Positions 35,042 through 42,616 of a stretch of 64,000 bases of DNA are shown piece after piece. The stretch is from the NCBI RefSeq assembly GCF_002289565.1, contig NZ_NTFY01000017.1:62001-126000 (forward strand). Reading direction: 5' to 3'. Source of the stretch: Rhodopirellula sp. SM50 (GTDB lineage Bacteria; Planctomycetota; Planctomycetia; Pirellulales; Pirellulaceae). The notes beneath the pieces are model-generated. The model saw only the letters and a program-made list of their open reading frames with translations. It did not search any database and was not told the DNA's origin. A program made the position numbers and the translations under genes. Each line of letters begins with the position of its first letter. The first letter of the stretch is position 1.

Positions 35042-35659
35042 TTAAAGCGGGACGCGCACCAGCACGCCGCCCATCACGTCGTCTTTGCTGAATTCCGGAT
35101 AGTCGTCGCCGCGATTGGGGTGTTCGTTGTGGCACGACCAGCACGCCTCGGCGACGGCACGGTCGGGGTAGACGGCGACGAAGTACTTTTGGTCGCCCAA
35201 TTCTTCTTCTCCGTAAAAGTTCTCGCCGGGATTGTCGCTCAGGTAATCGAGCGCTGTCTGTTCCAGCTCGGTCTTGGCCTGGTGCTGTTCATTGAGCGGC
35301 CATTTACTGCGGAGCGCGTAGGTGAAACCGGCTTCCGGATTTTCGTCGACCAACTCGGCGCCCATGCGGAACATTTGCGCCGGCAACGGGATCGAGTTCT
35401 CGGTGTCTTCCCAGTATTCGAACGCTTTGACGGGAGCGTCTTGTTTTTTCAGGTTCGTCACGACGTGTGTCGCGTAAACGGTCCGGTCGGCCATCATCAC
35501 CGCATGCACGCCGTCGGCGAATTGTTGGGGCGTGATCCCACCGGATGGTGTCGAACTCGCTTCGCTGCTGTTACAGCCCGGTAAGGCGGCCAGTGGCAGC
35601 AGCGCGCACACGGTCAGTGCGGCCGCGGCGAGTCGTTGATTGCGATTCAATTTCATCAT
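35042..35659 (-). CDS. DUF3365/Tll0287-like haem lipoprotein
   Basis: A 205-residue lipoprotein: signal peptide with lipobox LAALPGC (Cys29). The C-terminal half carries one haem c motif, CWSCH, followed by NEHPNRGDDYPEFSKDDVMGG, the standard end of DUF3365 (Tll0287-like) proteins, which resemble PAS-type sensors and bind one haem. The final GVLVRVPL is also typical. Such domains occur as redox sensors or small cytochromes. It is encoded 46 nt upstream of the multihaem cytochrome gene's 3' side in the same direction, so it is probably part of that redox branch. Confidence 0.85.
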   Translation of the reverse strand: MMKLNRNQRLAAAALTVCALLPLAALPGCNSSEASSTPSGGITPQQFADGVHAVMMADRTVYATHVVTNLKKQDAPVKAFEYWEDTENSIPLPAQMFRMGAELVDENPEAGFTYALRSKWPLNEQHQAKTELEQTALDYLSDNPGENFYGEEELGDQKYFVAVYPDRAVAEACWSCHNEHPNRGDDYPEFSKDDVMGGVLVRVPL

Positions 35660-35705
35660 GAAAATCCTTCAAGGGAACGTGGCAAAAAAAGAGCGGAAAA
35701 CAGGG

Positions 35706-37124
35706 TCATGGTTTTTGAAGACGCGCCTCGCGTTTGGCCCGACGCTGCTCGAACCACTCGTGAGCCATCTGCACGCTTTCGATTCGCTCGGTCGGGGCAT
35801 CGCCGAAGCACGATGTGATCGATCGGGGATCGGCCAGCGCGCTGAGTGAATATTCCAGTCCGTGGCAGTGCGTGCAGACCTGTCGGGCCATCGTTTCATT
35901 GGGACGCAGGCTCGCGTTCTGATCGTGGTTGACCCAGATCCCGGTTTCGCCTTCGATCCGGGGCAGATGACAGGTGGCGCAGGAAACGCCGCTGCCGACG
36001 GCACCGCTGCCGGCCAGCTCGTCCTGCCACAGCGTCGCGTGTGAGCTGTCGCGGTAAGCCAACGAATGGTCATCGGCGTGACACCGCAGACAGGCCTCCG
36101 CGGCGGCGAATTGCGTGTCGAATTGATGGCCGGGATGACAGGCGTTGCAATCGAGTTTGGCATGGGCCTGGCCGGCATGCATCGGCAATCTCGCCTGGTC
36201 GGGCGTCATCGCGGGCAGCCCCACGGCCAGCCGCATCCCGTGCTTGCCGGTTTGAAAACTGGCGACCTGGCCGGCATGGCATCGCTGGCAGCTTTCCATG
36301 GCGACTGTCTCGGACCACTGTGAATCATCGTTCCCGCCGTGGCAGTGCGTGCAGTTGACGCCTGCGCGTGCGTGGGCGGTTGACGCCCAGTCGTCCAGCA
36401 CGCCTTGATCGACGGCTTCGGTCGGGGGATGGTCGGCTTCATCGATCCCCAGCGGGCGATCGGGACGAAAGACGCCCGAGAGCGATGCAGCGGTCGACCG
36501 CAGGGGCAGGGAAGCGAGTTCCAGATGATCGGGCTGCCCGTGATGGTCATCGAGGTACTTTTCATAGAGCGCCCGGTTGTCGTGGTAATTGTGACACCCC
36601 GCGGTCGCACAACTGTCGTACGCCATGTCGCGGTGGCTGGGGCGCGAATCGGCGACCTCTTGATGACAATGCCAACAGTAATCGGCCGGCATGGTCAGCC
36701 CCATCGTGAGCGTCTGTTCGGGGACGTGTTCCTGGTGGCAACTCAAGCAGTTCTGTGCGTCGAGCACCGCCAGTCGCTCGGCATTGGTCGGGTCGCGGAA
36801 TTTCTTTGCCGGGTGCGTGTCCTTGGCAAGATCCAACTGTTCGCCATGACAGCGGATGCAGGCATCTTGCATGACGTCGGATCCGCTCGGCCCGTCCGCC
36901 GATCGCCCCGGGGCATGGCAGGCGTTGCAATCCAATTCGATCTGGTAATGCCCGTGCGTCGTTTCACCGGGTAGCCAGGCGGTCTTGCTGACCGATGCGG
37001 GAGCAACCAACCCGAACCCGAAGTAGGCGGCGATCGAGACATTGATGGCCGCCCACGTCAACCATTTCGGTGCGTGGGGTGACTGGCGAAACGCGTTCCA
37101 GATCGATCGGATGTGAATGCTCAT
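35706..37124 (-). CDS. Multihaem c-type cytochrome, about 11 haems, membrane anchored
   Basis: A 472-residue cytochrome starting at ATG 37124; an upstream open frame is the shadow of the neighbouring gene. One N-terminal helix (WLTWAAINVSIAAYFGFGLV) anchors it, with the rest outside the cytoplasm. Haem motifs in order: CNACH, CIRCH, CLSCH, CWHCH, CATAGCH (CX4CH), CTHCH, CQRCH, CNACH, CLRCH, CATCH and CTHCH. It starts 2 nt after the stop of the FAD/[2Fe-2S]/cytochrome-b gene, so the two are cotranscribed and likely exchange electrons. No nitrite reductase (CxxCK) or hydroxylamine oxidoreductase signature is seen, so it is probably an electron carrier. Confidence 0.9.
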   Translation of the reverse strand: MSIHIRSIWNAFRQSPHAPKWLTWAAINVSIAAYFGFGLVAPASVSKTAWLPGETTHGHYQIELDCNACHAPGRSADGPSGSDVMQDACIRCHGEQLDLAKDTHPAKKFRDPTNAERLAVLDAQNCLSCHQEHVPEQTLTMGLTMPADYCWHCHQEVADSRPSHRDMAYDSCATAGCHNYHDNRALYEKYLDDHHGQPDHLELASLPLRSTAASLSGVFRPDRPLGIDEADHPPTEAVDQGVLDDWASTAHARAGVNCTHCHGGNDDSQWSETVAMESCQRCHAGQVASFQTGKHGMRLAVGLPAMTPDQARLPMHAGQAHAKLDCNACHPGHQFDTQFAAAEACLRCHADDHSLAYRDSSHATLWQDELAGSGAVGSGVSCATCHLPRIEGETGIWVNHDQNASLRPNETMARQVCTHCHGLEYSLSALADPRSITSCFGDAPTERIESVQMAHEWFEQRRAKREARLQKP

Positions 37125-37126
37125 GA

Positions 37127-39178
37127 TCAATCGCTGAACCAATAAAAACCGAGCACATGAAGCGCGATCAAGATCGGCAACGGCCAGGTCACCCAGAGGT
37201 GAATGCGGCTCAATCGGGGACGCCAGCGGCGGATCCACATCCCCAGATTTCCCGACGCGCGACTCTCCATGCTGCTTGCGATTCCGGCCACCGCGCCCAA
37301 CGCCGCAGCGGACAAGAAGCAGACCGCGAGCAAGAAATTCAAGTTGTGTCCCAGCCGCATCCCGGTGTGAATGGCAACGCCGAACAGCACGGCCATGCCT
37401 AACACCCCGTGCGCGGCGCGCCAAAATCCATACGATCCCCAACGAAACCACGTCAGGCGTTTGCGGAGCGAAAAGATGAGCCCCAACAGCGTCAAGCCGA
37501 CCAAGGTGAATCCGCTGACCTGGCGACCGAGATCCCCGCGCCAAAGCGTCTCGACGGATCGCCACGACGATTGCACGCTGTCTGTCAGCGGGATCGGTGG
37601 AACGACCAACCAAGCCAAGCTGGCCAGCAAGGCGATCACGCTGGCCACCCACATGGTCTTGGCCCCGGGGACGGTGATCGGTTCCGCCGCTGCGGCGCCC
37701 GCCAACTGGCCGACCAGACCGCGACAGCTGCCGCAGGCGGTGGACGCACCACATGCCATGGCGATGTGTTCGACGTCTTGTTTGCCGTCATCGATCAATT
37801 CGACGATCGTTGACTTGCTGACCGACAAGCACGAACACACGATCGCGTCGGCCGGCCAATCGGTGACCGGCATCGCACCGCCGGGAGACCACGGGGATCC
37901 CGTGTTTAAGAATCGTTTGCGTTGCCAAGGCCACAGACGCGCCCGTTTGGCGATCGCCTGTCTGACTTGCGGCAGTTCATCCCAGGGGCCGACACACGAC
38001 GCGCCGACGATTCGCCCCCGCTCGGTCAACAGTTTGCGGTATCCCGATTCGTCATGGTGTGTCACGACGTTGCCGCCGGCGAATTCACCGAGCGTCGTGC
38101 CCAGCGTCGCGACTTGCACGCCCATCAGTTTCAGTTCTGCCGATTCGTCGGCACCATCGAACGTTGTTTCACCGCCGGCCAGTCGCTGGGCCAAGACATC
38201 GGCCATGCGAAAACAAGGCGCGGCGAGTCCGAAGACGTGGTCGTGGAAGGAGGCGCATTCGCCAATCGCAAAGATGTTTGGATCGCTGGTCTGCAAACAC
38301 TCGTTGACCTTCACTCCGCGGCGGGGGCCGATTTCAAGCCCCGCTGATTCGGCCAGCTTGTCGTTGGGACGCACGCCCGCGGCGATGACCAGCAAATCGA
38401 CGTGCAGATCGCTTGCATTGGAAAACTCGATGCAAATCTCCTCGTTGACGACAGCGATCGATTCGGTGCGGCGGACGAGTTGGACGTCAACGCCCATGCG
38501 TTGAATCTTGTGTTTGAGCAGCCCGGCTGCGTCGGCATCGAGTTGTCGCGGCATCAATCCCGGCGCCATCTCAATCACGCTGACCGTCAAACCCAGATCC
38601 ATCAGGATTTTGGCGGCTTCCAAGCCCAACAAGCCTCCGCCGATCACGCCGCCCCGACGCACGTTTCGTGACGCGCAGTAGTCGCGAATCGCTTCCAGGT
38701 CGGCGATGGTGCGATAGACGAATACCCCTTCGCTATCAGATCCTTTGATCGGAGGCACGAAGGCGTGGGATCCGGTCGCCAACACCAATTGGTCGTAGCC
38801 ATAGAACGAGCCATCCTGATCAATCACCATTCGCTGCTCGCGATCGATCCGCTCGATGCGACGCCCCGTGATCAGTTCGATGCGATGTTTTTGGTACCAA
38901 TCCCGCGGTGCCAACAGCAGTTCTTCGGCCGATCGACCATCGAAGTAAGTCGACAAGTTGACTCGGTCATACGCCGGCAGCGGTTCGTCACCGATGACCG
39001 TGACGTCATAGCCCTCGATCACGCCGCTGCGGACGAGGCGATCGCAGAGGCCAAAGCCCGCCATTCCGCCTCCGACGATCACCAGCCGGGGGCGTTGTGG
39101 GGGCGCGACGTGACGCTGGGCGGCGGTTGGACCAACCTGTTGACGATTCGCGAGAGGGGCGTTCAGCGCGGCAACCAT
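37127..39178 (-). CDS. Fused FAD reductase (NirB-like), [2Fe-2S] BFD domain and cytochrome-b-like membrane part
   Basis: A 683-residue three-part protein. Residues about 30-310 are a pyridine-nucleotide-disulfide-type FAD enzyme (VIVGGGMAGFGLCDRLV; LVLATGSHAFVPP; GGVIGGGLLGLEAAKIL; NIFAIGECASF) as in the N-terminus of NirB. A BFD-like [2Fe-2S] motif follows near 450-495 (CSCLSVSKSTIVELIDDG; CGASTACGSC). The C-terminus (about 515-683) has five or so membrane helices with conserved His (FWRAAHGVLG; GVAIHTGMRLGHNLNF; LIALHVLGFYW), like a di-haem cytochrome b. There is no sirohaem reductase part. It would pass electrons from NAD(P)H to the multihaem cytochrome encoded 2 nt downstream, or the reverse. 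Confidence 0.88.
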   Translation of the reverse strand: MVAALNAPLANRQQVGPTAAQRHVAPPQRPRLVIVGGGMAGFGLCDRLVRSGVIEGYDVTVIGDEPLPAYDRVNLSTYFDGRSAEELLLAPRDWYQKHRIELITGRRIERIDREQRMVIDQDGSFYGYDQLVLATGSHAFVPPIKGSDSEGVFVYRTIADLEAIRDYCASRNVRRGGVIGGGLLGLEAAKILMDLGLTVSVIEMAPGLMPRQLDADAAGLLKHKIQRMGVDVQLVRRTESIAVVNEEICIEFSNASDLHVDLLVIAAGVRPNDKLAESAGLEIGPRRGVKVNECLQTSDPNIFAIGECASFHDHVFGLAAPCFRMADVLAQRLAGGETTFDGADESAELKLMGVQVATLGTTLGEFAGGNVVTHHDESGYRKLLTERGRIVGASCVGPWDELPQVRQAIAKRARLWPWQRKRFLNTGSPWSPGGAMPVTDWPADAIVCSCLSVSKSTIVELIDDGKQDVEHIAMACGASTACGSCRGLVGQLAGAAAAEPITVPGAKTMWVASVIALLASLAWLVVPPIPLTDSVQSSWRSVETLWRGDLGRQVSGFTLVGLTLLGLIFSLRKRLTWFRWGSYGFWRAAHGVLGMAVLFGVAIHTGMRLGHNLNFLLAVCFLSAAALGAVAGIASSMESRASGNLGMWIRRWRPRLSRIHLWVTWPLPILIALHVLGFYWFSD

Positions 39179-39617
39179 GTCCGGGTGGAGGTGAAACCGG
39201 GGGAAAGAACCGAGGAGATCGACTTCGGTTGACCTCCACAGCCGGGCCCGCTTTGCCTAGCAAGGGCCGACCGAGTCACCGCCGCTCGCAATCGTTGCGC
39301 CAATCCGCACAGCTAGGGAGGTTGATCGGTGCGGCGCTGGTCGAATTCGACACAGAGCAAGGCGAAGGTTTTAAAAATATCCCTTAGCGTGCAGGTTTTT
39401 TTGAACCGCAGGGAGACGGCGTCCATGCTCACCAGCGCGAAACGAGTGCACGTCCGGGTTGGTCTGCCTAAGATCGCGGCAGCAGATGGTTGAGCACTCG
39501 GCGATGGACGGGAATTCTCGCAAACTGATCTGGAAACGCGGGGGAAGATTCCGCTAGACGTGATCCTTGACCGTTCACCCGCTTGATTTTCGCACGAATC
39601 CGTCATGGAGGACTGTC
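39179..39617. other. Non-coding gap between divergent genes
   Basis: I see no gene in this 440-base gap. An AT-rich patch near 39370 (AAGGTTTTAAAAATATCCC) may belong to a promoter for either side. A Shine-Dalgarno TGGAGGA is at 39606-39612 for the gene at 39618. Confidence 0.45.
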
Positions 39618-40955
39618 GTGCAAACGATAAAAACCGCCGCCGTTGTCGTTCTGATGCTGACCGTCTTGTACGGCGGTTATGTATCGTTGACCACTCCGCC
39701 CGAGCCGCTGCCCGATGAGATCGAGGAGATCCTGGTCATTGAAGAAGCCGGCGGATCGGCCTTCGGGGCTGGCGAAGCGGTGGCAAGTGGATTGCAACTC
39801 GATGAGCCCCCTCCGGGTGTTTTGCCGCCGTCGACCGACGCCATGGCACAGCCGGCTCCGCTGCCGAACCCCGCCGCCGACTCGGTTGTCAGCGGGGCAT
39901 TCAACCCGGCGCCGCGGCCCACTTCCGCGGCCAATCCCAATCCCAACACCTTCGGCAGTTCCTTCGCGGATCTACCTCCGAAACTGGAATCCTCAGTCGA
40001 TCGCCAGTCGTCCGGCTCGGCGGCGATCACGAAGCTGCCCGCGGTCGATCCGAACGCACTCGGCGTGACACCCGGACCGGCGGACTCGTACGCTTCGACG
40101 CCCGGCGAGTTTCGCTTGCCCGATCCGACAGCCGCCGCTGCGACCTTCGATCCGACGGTTGGCGCCGCGTTTGAAGGCGGCCCGGCCGGATTCACGATGA
40201 CCGACAAATCGCCTGCGACGGCGGTCGAAACGCTGGGGAATCCCCCCGCCGAGGAGAACCGTGGTTTGACCAATGCGTTCAAGACGGCCGATGCGATGTT
40301 CGTCAAGGGCCAGTTGAAAGAAGCTCTGGCCACGCTGAGCGTCTTTTACGGGATGCCGAACGTGTCGCCCGACCAGAAGCAACAGTTGCTCAGCCGACTC
40401 GATCCCCTGGCCCGCGAAGTGATCTACTCGCGACGGCACTTGCTCGAGCCGCCGCACCGTGTGACCGCCAGCGAAACGTTGCTGGAGATTGCCGACAAGT
40501 ACCAGGTGCCCTCGCAATTGCTGGCCAACATCAATCAAGTGGATGATCCGGTCACCGTGTTGCCGGGAACGGAATTGAAGATCGTCCGCGGACCGTTTCG
40601 CGCCGAGGTCGATTTGACCGGTCAACAATTGACGCTGTACCTCGGCGATTTGTACGCCGGGCGTTTCGAAATTGGTATCGGCAATGATCCGGCCCCCAAA
40701 CCGGGGACCTACACCGTCCAAGAGAAACAGACTTCGCACGTGTACTACGACCGGACCGGTGTGCCGATTCCGGCGGGCAGCCCCAACAACCCTTACGGCA
40801 AGATGTGGCTGGATCTGGGGGGACAGATCAGCATCCATGGCAGCCCCAATACCGTGCAGCCGACCGATGCCGGATGCATCAGTGTCGCCGGTGACTACGC
40901 CGATGACATCTACGGGATTCTCAGCCAGGGTTCCTCTGTGACGATTCGCCGATAA
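39618..40955 (+). CDS. LysM + L,D-transpeptidase (YkuD) cell-wall protein
   Basis: A 445-residue envelope protein. I start at GTG 39618, 5 nt after TGGAGGA; a TTG start at 39567 is less likely. One N-terminal helix (TAAVVVLMLTVLYGGYV) anchors it; a Pro/Ala/Ser-rich spacer runs to about residue 230. A LysM module follows (HRVTASETLLEIADKYQVPS, then LPGTELKIV), which binds peptidoglycan. The C-terminal YkuD domain has ISIHGSPNTVQPTDAGCISV with catalytic His and Cys. It would make 3-3 cross-links in peptidoglycan, consistent with planctomycetes having a wall. Confidence 0.92.
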   Translation: MQTIKTAAVVVLMLTVLYGGYVSLTTPPEPLPDEIEEILVIEEAGGSAFGAGEAVASGLQLDEPPPGVLPPSTDAMAQPAPLPNPAADSVVSGAFNPAPRPTSAANPNPNTFGSSFADLPPKLESSVDRQSSGSAAITKLPAVDPNALGVTPGPADSYASTPGEFRLPDPTAAAATFDPTVGAAFEGGPAGFTMTDKSPATAVETLGNPPAEENRGLTNAFKTADAMFVKGQLKEALATLSVFYGMPNVSPDQKQQLLSRLDPLAREVIYSRRHLLEPPHRVTASETLLEIADKYQVPSQLLANINQVDDPVTVLPGTELKIVRGPFRAEVDLTGQQLTLYLGDLYAGRFEIGIGNDPAPKPGTYTVQEKQTSHVYYDRTGVPIPAGSPNNPYGKMWLDLGGQISIHGSPNTVQPTDAGCISVAGDYADDIYGILSQGSSVTIRR

Positions 40956-40989
40956 CAATGCCCTGTGGCACCAAACGGGGTGTCTTTGG

Positions 40990-41017
40990 TTAGCGGTAGG
41001 GCGCGAGCCCTCCGGTC
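40990..41017. repeat. TTAGCGGC-family repeat, partial copy 2
   Basis: TTAGCGGTAGGGCGCGAGCC followed by CTCCGGT is the left half of the dispersed repeat; the right half is diverged (AGCTCGCGGGCGCC near 41040). It lies just upstream of pyrE. Confidence 0.7.
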
Positions 41018-41076
41018 AGAACGTAGGCGGCCGGGCAGAAAGCTCGCGGGCGCCGAATCACGCAGGGAATCATGGC

Positions 41077-41634
41077 ATGACGTACAACAAACAAGACTTG
41101 ATCGATCTTCTCGGATCCGAGGCACTCCAACGCGGCGAATTCACGCTGGCGAGTGGAAAAAAGGCATCGTACTACCTCGATTGCCGACGCATCACGTTGC
41201 ATCCCCAGGGCGCCAATCTGGTCGCCGCCGGAATGTTGGCGGAGATTCAGGCATCCGGTCCGCTGCCGGCCGCGGTCGGCGGGATGGCGATCGGCGCCGA
41301 TCCGATCACCGCCGCGATTGTCACTGTGGCCGGACAACAAAATCTTCCGCTGAAAGGTTTCATGGTCCGCAAGGAGCCGAAGGGACACGGCACGGGGAAA
41401 CAGGTAGAAGGACCGGTGGAGCCCGGCCAGGAAGTCGTGATCGTCGAAGACGTGATCACCAGCGGCGGCAGCGCGCTCAAAGCCGTCGAGGCGGCCGAAG
41501 CGTTCGGGCTCAAGGTCCGTGAAGTGATCGGAATCATCGACCGGCTGGCCGGCGGCGAAGCCGCGTTTGCGGCCCGCGGATTGAAACTCAAGACGCTGAC
41601 CACCATTCGCGATTTCGGGATCGAGCCGGAATAG
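41077..41634 (+). CDS. pyrE: Orotate phosphoribosyltransferase
   Basis: A 185-residue enzyme of pyrimidine synthesis that joins orotate to PRPP, giving OMP. The PRPP-binding motif is VVIVEDVITSGGSALKAVEA (about residues 120-139). FTLASGKKASYYLDCRRITL near the start and GFMVRKEPKGHGTGK in the catalytic loop are typical of PyrE. Length is normal for short bacterial forms. It overlaps the next gene by one base (TAG/GTG at 41634), so the two are cotranscribed. Confidence 0.95.
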   Translation: MTYNKQDLIDLLGSEALQRGEFTLASGKKASYYLDCRRITLHPQGANLVAAGMLAEIQASGPLPAAVGGMAIGADPITAAIVTVAGQQNLPLKGFMVRKEPKGHGTGKQVEGPVEPGQEVVIVEDVITSGGSALKAVEAAEAFGLKVREVIGIIDRLAGGEAAFAARGLKLKTLTTIRDFGIEPE

Positions 41635-42296
41635 TGGAAACGTCGCTGCATCAACAGTTGAAACTCCACTACGCCTGCGACGCGTCACAAACGGAAGTCG
41701 TCGTCGGGCGTTATCGGATTGATGCAGTTCGAAATGATGAATTGATCGAAGTGCAATGCGCGTCCCTTTCGGCGATCAAATCCAAAATCAACGCGCTCTT
41801 GCATCGCCACACCGTTCGGGTGGTCAAACCGATCATCCTGCGAACTCGCATCGCCAAGAAAAAAAATGCCCGCGGCAAAGTGACGTCGCGGCGAATGAGT
41901 CCCAAACGTGGCGACACGTTGGATCTGTTCGAAGATCTGATCTATTTCACGCGAGTGTTCCCACATCCGAACCTGATTTTAGAATTGGCGTTCCTGCATG
42001 TGGAACAAACGCGCGTCCCCGGTCGCCGACATCGACGCCGCTGGCGCAAAGACTATCGCGTCGCGGATGTTTCACTCGAACAGATCGAATCGACGTTGGA
42101 ACTTCGTAGCGCCGAGGACCTGTTTGAACTGGTGGGACTCGATCGCCGAACCGAGTCGTTTACGACCGAAGACATCGCCCGCGTGACCGGCCGCCCTAGG
42201 TGGTTTGCCCAAAAGATCGCCTACGTGCTCAAGCACACCCAGGCGATCGAGCCGATCGGACGCAACCGATCCGGCATTCTGTATCGCGCCGCGTAG
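41634..42296 (+). CDS. Unknown protein with PD-(D/E)XK-nuclease-like N-terminus
   Basis: A 220-residue protein starting at GTG 41634, coupled to pyrE. The N-terminus reads VVVGRYRIDAVRNDELIEVQ (about 20-39), with an Asp and then Glu-x-Gln at the spacing of a PD-(D/E)XK core, followed by a helix. The middle is very basic (RTRIAKKKNARGKVTSRRMS; RVPGRRHRRRWRKDYR). The C-terminal 70 residues (TTEDIARVTGRPRWFAQKI, LKHTQAIEPIGRNRSGILY) look like a winged helix. It could be a DNA- or RNA-acting nuclease. Homologues appear to be planctomycete-wide hypothetical proteins; no function is known to me. Confidence 0.7.
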   Translation: METSLHQQLKLHYACDASQTEVVVGRYRIDAVRNDELIEVQCASLSAIKSKINALLHRHTVRVVKPIILRTRIAKKKNARGKVTSRRMSPKRGDTLDLFEDLIYFTRVFPHPNLILELAFLHVEQTRVPGRRHRRRWRKDYRVADVSLEQIESTLELRSAEDLFELVGLDRRTESFTTEDIARVTGRPRWFAQKIAYVLKHTQAIEPIGRNRSGILYRAA

Positions 42297-42300
42297 CGCG

Positions 42301-42430
42301 GTGGGGTAAGCATCTTGCTTGCCGTCCTCGCCGGCTCCGCCGGCGAACGCGTCCCCCCAAGCAGAGCCCGGAAACAAGACCGGTACGTCACGCGGTGCGT
42401 GACGTATGGCAAGCTGGAGGCTTACCCCAC
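42301..42430. repeat. Single diverged copy of the 168-bp palindromic unit
   Basis: It begins GTGGGGTAAGCATCTTGCTT and ends GGAGGCTTACCCCAC, matching the ends of the tandem units at 33951-34441; the middle is shortened. It sits right after the gene ending at 42296. Confidence 0.85.
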
Positions 42431-42616
42431 GTTGCGCCCGCGAAGCGCATGCCGATGGGGTATGACCCTGGACGGGGGCAAACCCATTAGCCGGCGGTGT
42501 CGCTGTGCTCACCTCCGGCGACTGGCTGCCATCCCTCCGGGATTCGCCCAACCGCAGCAAAATTCGCGTTCCGGCCGGGAAAAGCTTATGAAATAGCTTG
42601 AAACGTCGAGGGAAAG

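Noticed and set aside
37125-37754. Upstream extension of the multihaem cytochrome frame
   Set aside because: It lies wholly inside the FAD/[2Fe-2S]/cytochrome-b gene and is Arg-rich shadow text; ATG 37124 begins a normal membrane anchor.
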